From NCBI GenBank assembly GCA_040387735.1, contig JAZKDE010000019.1:31993-95992 (forward strand): 64,000 nt of DNA. The letters are read 5' to 3'. This DNA is from Arcicella sp040387735 (lineage in GTDB: Bacteria; Bacteroidota; Bacteroidia; Cytophagales; Spirosomataceae). The stretch's first letter is position 1. Each line of letters opens with the position of its first letter. Of this stretch, positions 60,252-64,000 are shown one piece after another. The notes under the pieces were generated by a model, which was not told the origin of the DNA, made no database searches, and saw nothing but the letters and a program-made list of their open reading frames with translations. Both the position numbers and the translations under genes were made by a program.

Positions 60252-62921
60252 TTATTTTTTTACTGCTTTTATATGTTCTGCTACATTAAGCATTGTGTCG
60301 ATATAAATCTCTTTTTCATTTTCTTTCAGATAATGAAGCAATTGACTATGAGCTTCTTTGGAAACATTCAGACCATGTTCGCCACCCACACCGTGAAAGA
60401 GAAAAACAAGTAATTTTCCCGAATTTTGAGCTTGTTTAACCAATTCAATCATCTTTTCGCCCGATGCACCTTCCATGCTGTAACAATCAATATTCATGAG
60501 ATTTTGTTCGTCGATATTGTGCATCTCACTTCTTACTGCACGAGCTGCTACAAATTCATTAGAAAGTGTTTGGATAAACTCCCCTTCGATTACCTTTTTA
60601 TGCCCACAGGTAAATGCAAAAGTTCGTTTATCTCGCCCATCAATAGATTTCAGATAAGCATTACACATTTTTATTTCGTCTTGTATTCTTCTCAAACTAT
60701 ATTTGCTTAAATCATATTCGGGCTTCACCCAACTCATTCCCGGCAAAGAAGCATCACAAGGATGATAAAGCGTATGATTACCCAATTCATGTCCATTAAC
60801 TGCTGCTTTTCTCCAATCGTTTACCCTTTTTGTCCCGGCATCAGAAGAGGCCGTCAAATAAAATGTACCTTTCAAACTCATGGAATCCAAGGCAGGAATT
60901 ACATTATCAAGATGCACATTGAGAGCGTCATCGTAGGTCAAAACGACTGAACATTTTTTGCCTTTCCAGGGCATATTTTCATCCAGCCTTTCGCCATCAG
61001 TTCGGAAAGGCGAAGCAGGTAAATTGGCTGAATTATAGAAATTTACTCCCTCTGGATTATCCTGCCAAGCATATCGGACATATTTAGGCATTTTTACGGA
61101 TTCATTCCACAGTTTTATTTTATCTTTTCCCACAATTTGAGTTTTTGCCCAAACGAATTTCTTATCATAATCCGCTATCGAAAACCAGCGTAATTCTTCA
61201 CCATCTTTTGCAGTGATACCTTCTGCTACATTATCGAATGTCAGTATAATCTTTCCATTTTCAACACTTTGCGATTTAAACGTTGGGCCAGAGAAGATTA
61301 CATTTTTTTCGTTGTATGCCAAATTTCGAGCAGCAAGAGCTAATCGGTTACCAATATCTTTTTTATTAAGTGGGTGAATATCATTCCATTCGCCTAAATC
61401 AACCGTAACGGTCACGGCGGTATTGGGTAGCGTGAGCGTTTGATTTTGAGCTTCCCTGAGTTTGGCATTATTACTTTCTGTAGGTGTGTAATTTACCTCT
61501 TGATAATTGGCCAATTGCACAACAAAAAATGGTAATGTTTCATCTTTCCACAGACTACGCCAATCATTAATTAAAGCTGGCATTAACTTGTTGTAAGGTT
61601 CAGGATTGCCAACATTACTTTCTCCTTGATACCACAAAAATCCTTTTATTTTCATCGGTAAAATGGGAGCAATCATGGCATTGTAGAGGGCGGTTGGCTG
61701 ATTCTGACGAACGAGTCCTTCTCCACTAAACCCGCCATTAAGCGGTTGATAAACTTCTCCTACTTTGTATTGCCACGTTCCTTTTAAGTCGATTTCCTCC
61801 CCGTTGGTAGTCATGAAATAAGGCTTATCTGGAACAAAACCACCCTTCCCAGATGAATTTGTTACCCTAATCACAAAGGTATTTTTCCCTTCTTTTAGTA
61901 AATCAGCAGGTATTTCGTAACGACGAGGTGGATATTGATAAGTGATATTTCCAATCTTTTTACCATTTACATACATTTCATCGGCATCTATGATTCGCCC
62001 CATGAATAATTTGACAGACTTCTCAAGCCAGTTTTTAGGTATTTCAAACGTTTTTCGAAACCATACAACCCCATTCAAATCTTTGAGCCCTTGGTCTTCC
62101 CAATAACCTGGAATATTAAAATTTCGCCAGCCTTTTGGTTGATAATCAAGACTTTCCCAATGTTCATTTATTCCCAAATCTTTAACAACTTGTTGATTTA
62201 TTAAAGTGAATGCAGGACGACGATTGAAGGAATTAACATAGTTGGTATCTTTATTTAGAGCAATAGTTTTCTCAATATCAGCGAAGTTTTTATAACCTCC
62301 TTCACTAATCCAAGCTTCGATGGGCGTACCTCCTACCGAACTATTAATGATGCCAATGGGTACTTTATATTTTTCGTAAATATCTCGGGCAAAAAAGTAA
62401 GTGACCGCCCCAAAAGTAAGCACATCTTTCGGATTAGCGACCTTCCATTCCCCTTGCAAAAAGTCTTCTTTAGGCGTATTTAGGTCGGTGAGCGTCTGTA
62501 CGAAAAAATTGCGAATAGCTGGATAATTGGCGTTTGAAATGTCCTCTGGGTATTTTTCTTTAACTCGTTCCATCGGTATTACCATATTGGATTGTCCGCT
62601 ACAAAGCCATACATCACCCAAAGCGATATTTTTGAGAATAATTTCATTTTTCCCTTTTAACACCATATCAAAACCACTTCCTACCGATTGAGCAGGGAGT
62701 AAAATGTCCCATTTTCCGCTGTCCGCCGTGGTGGTTTTAAACGTTCTTTTGTTAAAAATAACCGTAATTTTTTCTTTCGGAGAAGCCCAACCCCAAATTT
62801 TAATGGGTTGGTCACGCTGTAACACCATATTATCCGAAATCAATTTTGGTAAACGAATTTGTGCCTTGAGCGTAAAACTATTACAGAGACAATATACTAT
62901 TAGGAATTTAAAAAATCTCAT
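60252..62921 (-). CDS. Fused sialate O-acetylesterase-type (CE20-like) and NodB polysaccharide deacetylase (CE4-like) protein
   Basis: 889 residues with a signal peptide. Residues about 22-640 are an SGNH esterase: LISDNMVLQRDQPI, GQSNM with Ser111, GTPIEAWIS and FLWYQGESNV, with a GH2-like jelly-roll inserted (GVVWFRKTFEIPKNW, ADEMYVNGKKIGN). This insert is known from xylan acetylesterases (CE20). Residues about 660-889 are a NodB domain with LTYDDALNVH (metal Asp pair) and NGHELGNHTLYH (metal His pair). Both activities remove acetyl groups. It is cotranscribed with the CE15 gene. Confidence 0.88.
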   Translation of the reverse strand: MRFFKFLIVYCLCNSFTLKAQIRLPKLISDNMVLQRDQPIKIWGWASPKEKITVIFNKRTFKTTTADSGKWDILLPAQSVGSGFDMVLKGKNEIILKNIALGDVWLCSGQSNMVIPMERVKEKYPEDISNANYPAIRNFFVQTLTDLNTPKEDFLQGEWKVANPKDVLTFGAVTYFFARDIYEKYKVPIGIINSSVGGTPIEAWISEGGYKNFADIEKTIALNKDTNYVNSFNRRPAFTLINQQVVKDLGINEHWESLDYQPKGWRNFNIPGYWEDQGLKDLNGVVWFRKTFEIPKNWLEKSVKLFMGRIIDADEMYVNGKKIGNITYQYPPRRYEIPADLLKEGKNTFVIRVTNSSGKGGFVPDKPYFMTTNGEEIDLKGTWQYKVGEVYQPLNGGFSGEGLVRQNQPTALYNAMIAPILPMKIKGFLWYQGESNVGNPEPYNKLMPALINDWRSLWKDETLPFFVVQLANYQEVNYTPTESNNAKLREAQNQTLTLPNTAVTVTVDLGEWNDIHPLNKKDIGNRLALAARNLAYNEKNVIFSGPTFKSQSVENGKIILTFDNVAEGITAKDGEELRWFSIADYDKKFVWAKTQIVGKDKIKLWNESVKMPKYVRYAWQDNPEGVNFYNSANLPASPFRTDGERLDENMPWKGKKCSVVLTYDDALNVHLDNVIPALDSMSLKGTFYLTASSDAGTKRVNDWRKAAVNGHELGNHTLYHPCDASLPGMSWVKPEYDLSKYSLRRIQDEIKMCNAYLKSIDGRDKRTFAFTCGHKKVIEGEFIQTLSNEFVAARAVRSEMHNIDEQNLMNIDCYSMEGASGEKMIELVKQAQNSGKLLVFLFHGVGGEHGLNVSKEAHSQLLHYLKENEKEIYIDTMLNVAEHIKAVKK

Positions 62922-62992
62922 AGCTTGATTAGAAAATGATTGAATTAAAAATATCGGAACATTTACTTCTGAGTGTCACAACTTAAAGAAAA

Positions 62993-63082
62993 ATGCCAAT
63001 ACAATTTACTGACTTGTCTGATACCCAATGGCAAATTATCGAAGATAATTGAAATGACGATAAAAAACATAAATGATAAGAT
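62993..63082 (+). pseudogene. N-terminal remnant of an IS5-type transposase
   Basis: ATG 62993 begins MPIQFTDLSDTQWQIIEDN, the usual LTDSQWQ-IE opening of IS5-family transposases, then a TGA and NDDKKHK before two more stops. The sequence ends at the left end of the IS element at 63083. It is a decayed element into which, or beside which, the present IS inserted. Confidence 0.6.
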
Positions 63083-63100
63083 GAAGTCATCTTGACTTTT
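63083..63100 (+). repeat. Left terminal inverted repeat of the IS
   Basis: GAAGTCATCTTGACTTTT, exact reverse complement of 63983-64000. Confidence 0.9.
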
Positions 63101-63911
63101 TAATTTTCTTAATTGCCATAATGATAAAGGCTATAAAGTTAAATCCCATCCAACTTGAAAGCGTTGTGTCAAAGCGATTTAACAGAGACCTGTAACTATC
63201 TATTCATGCATTAGTTCTTTCAATTGAATATCTTTCTTTATAAAGTTCTTCGTCAGTGATGCGAGACCAATTATCGTCAGTAGAGTTCCTTTTGTTAGGA
63301 GCTATATTGGCGATAATTTGTTTTTGTTGACACAATTGATGTAATTTTTCTGCGTCAAAACCAGCGTCAGCATTCATAAATAACCCATCAACAGAAACAG
63401 TAGCATCCTCTAATATCGTAGTGAGTTCTTCAAAAGTGTTCTCAATGTTAAATAAATCATTGTGATTACCAGAAACTGGCGTTGACATGGCTAATACAAG
63501 TCCTTGTTTATCAGTCAAATAAAGAGCATTTGTTGTTTTACGCTTCTTTCGTCCCTGATAGCCGACTTCTTCGCCACCACGAATACATGACGAATGGCTT
63601 CCATCCAAATTTACCACTGAAAGGTCAAATGAAGACTTATACTTTTTCAACAGTTCTATCCAACATTTTTGCCAAACTCCCTCTTTGCACCAACGACGAT
63701 AATGCCCAAAAACAGTTTTATAGTGAAGTACATGAGTACTGAATAAACACTCCACAGGTAATAAATGCCATTGAATACCAGTCTTTAGCTTGTAAAGAAT
63801 GCAGTTAACGATTTCACAAGTCGGAGCCTGTGGTTTAAATCCTCGTTTTCTAAGAGGTAAATGGCAAATTATTTCTGATTCTATTATATCTTTGCTGAGT
63901 ACGTAGTACAT
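63087..63911 (-). pseudogene. IS5-type transposase with premature stop
   Basis: Reads through 274 codons with one internal TGA at 63204-63206. The DDE set is visible: Asp in VVNLDGSHS, Asp in NADAGFD and Glu in ERYSIERTNA. The stop falls right after NA, where IS5 transposases have Trp (IERTNAW), and the frame continues IDSYRSLLNRFDTTLSSWMG to a TGA inside the terminal repeat. A single TGG to TGA change explains it. ATG 63911 is the likely start; an upstream TTG is less likely. Confidence 0.85.
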
Positions 63912-63982
63912 AAAAAGGTTGCTTTGGTATGGTTCACAAAACAAATATCAGCAACCTTTTTTATTTTTACATAATACTATCC

Positions 63983-64000
63983 AAAAGTCAAGATGACTTC
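63983..64000 (-). repeat. Right terminal inverted repeat of the IS
   Basis: AAAAGTCAAGATGACTTC, exact reverse complement of 63083-63100, ending at the last base of the window. Confidence 0.9.

Larger units (their letters stand above)
63083..64000 (-). mobile_element. IS5-family insertion sequence
   Basis: 918 bases bounded by perfect 18-bp inverted repeats, with one DDE transposase gene filling the inside on the minus strand. The length and the transposase motifs fit IS5-family elements (IS427/IS1031-like size). The right end coincides with the window edge, so the target duplication cannot be checked. Confidence 0.85.

Overview
The window looks like chromosomal DNA of a Bacteroidota bacterium, most likely Cytophagales; I cannot name the genus. 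The evidence is low G+C, a SusC/SusD pair under an ECF sigma/FecR system, many signal-peptidase-II lipoproteins, a TamL-type Omp85 lipoprotein, UnbV/ASPIC proteins, and promoters of the TTG / TAnnTTTG type. Two runs of ten N (29189-29198 and 34129-34138) are assembly gaps, and each cuts a gene.

Layout. 1-3.5 kb: a GH130 enzyme overlapping a GT4-type glycosyltransferase with a C-terminal helical domain. 3.6-16 kb: envelope and stress genes, namely small lipoproteins, a YtxH protein, two tandem ferritin-like proteins (the first frameshifted), a universal stress protein, a YitT transporter, a GH13 branching-type enzyme, a DUF2383 protein, coiled-coil proteins, a lipoprotein/beta-barrel pair, small membrane proteins and a YihY protein. 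16-29.7 kb: a leftward locus with ECF sigma, FecR, SusC-type TonB transducer (STN domain), SusD, then after an internal terminator two FG-GAP/UnbV proteins around a vanadium-type haloperoxidase. 30.6-39.9 kb: a signalling island with REC-PAS-kinase plus receiver, a multi-PAS kinase, an NtrC-type activator, sigma-54 itself, and a divergent CHASE3 kinase plus receiver. 39.9-43.9 kb: a second stress/envelope block (holin-like, YtxH, CsbD) that repeats the lipoprotein/beta-barrel/Lmo0937 set of the first block. 44-53 kb: TamL, an rRNA methyltransferase, lipoproteins, a PQQ-type propeller, a queuosine-precursor transporter and an AlaA-type aminotransferase. 53.3-53.6 kb: tRNA-Ser, tRNA-Pro, tRNA-Arg. 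53.9-58.8 kb: an error-prone DnaE, DinB and a divergent self-cleaving LexA-like S24 repressor, which together look like an SOS mutagenesis cassette. 58.9-62.9 kb: a CE15-type glucuronoyl esterase and a fused acetylesterase/NodB deacetylase. 63.1-64.0 kb: an IS5-type element with perfect 18-bp terminal repeats and a transposase broken by one stop codon, lying beside the N-terminal remnant of another transposase.

How the genes may work together (inference): the sigma-54/NtrC/kinase island sits between two blocks of stress and envelope genes and may control them, although I found no convincing sigma-54 promoter by eye. The ECF/FecR/SusC locus looks like a self-regulated uptake system. The LexA-like/DinB/DnaE cassette would give damage-induced translesion synthesis.
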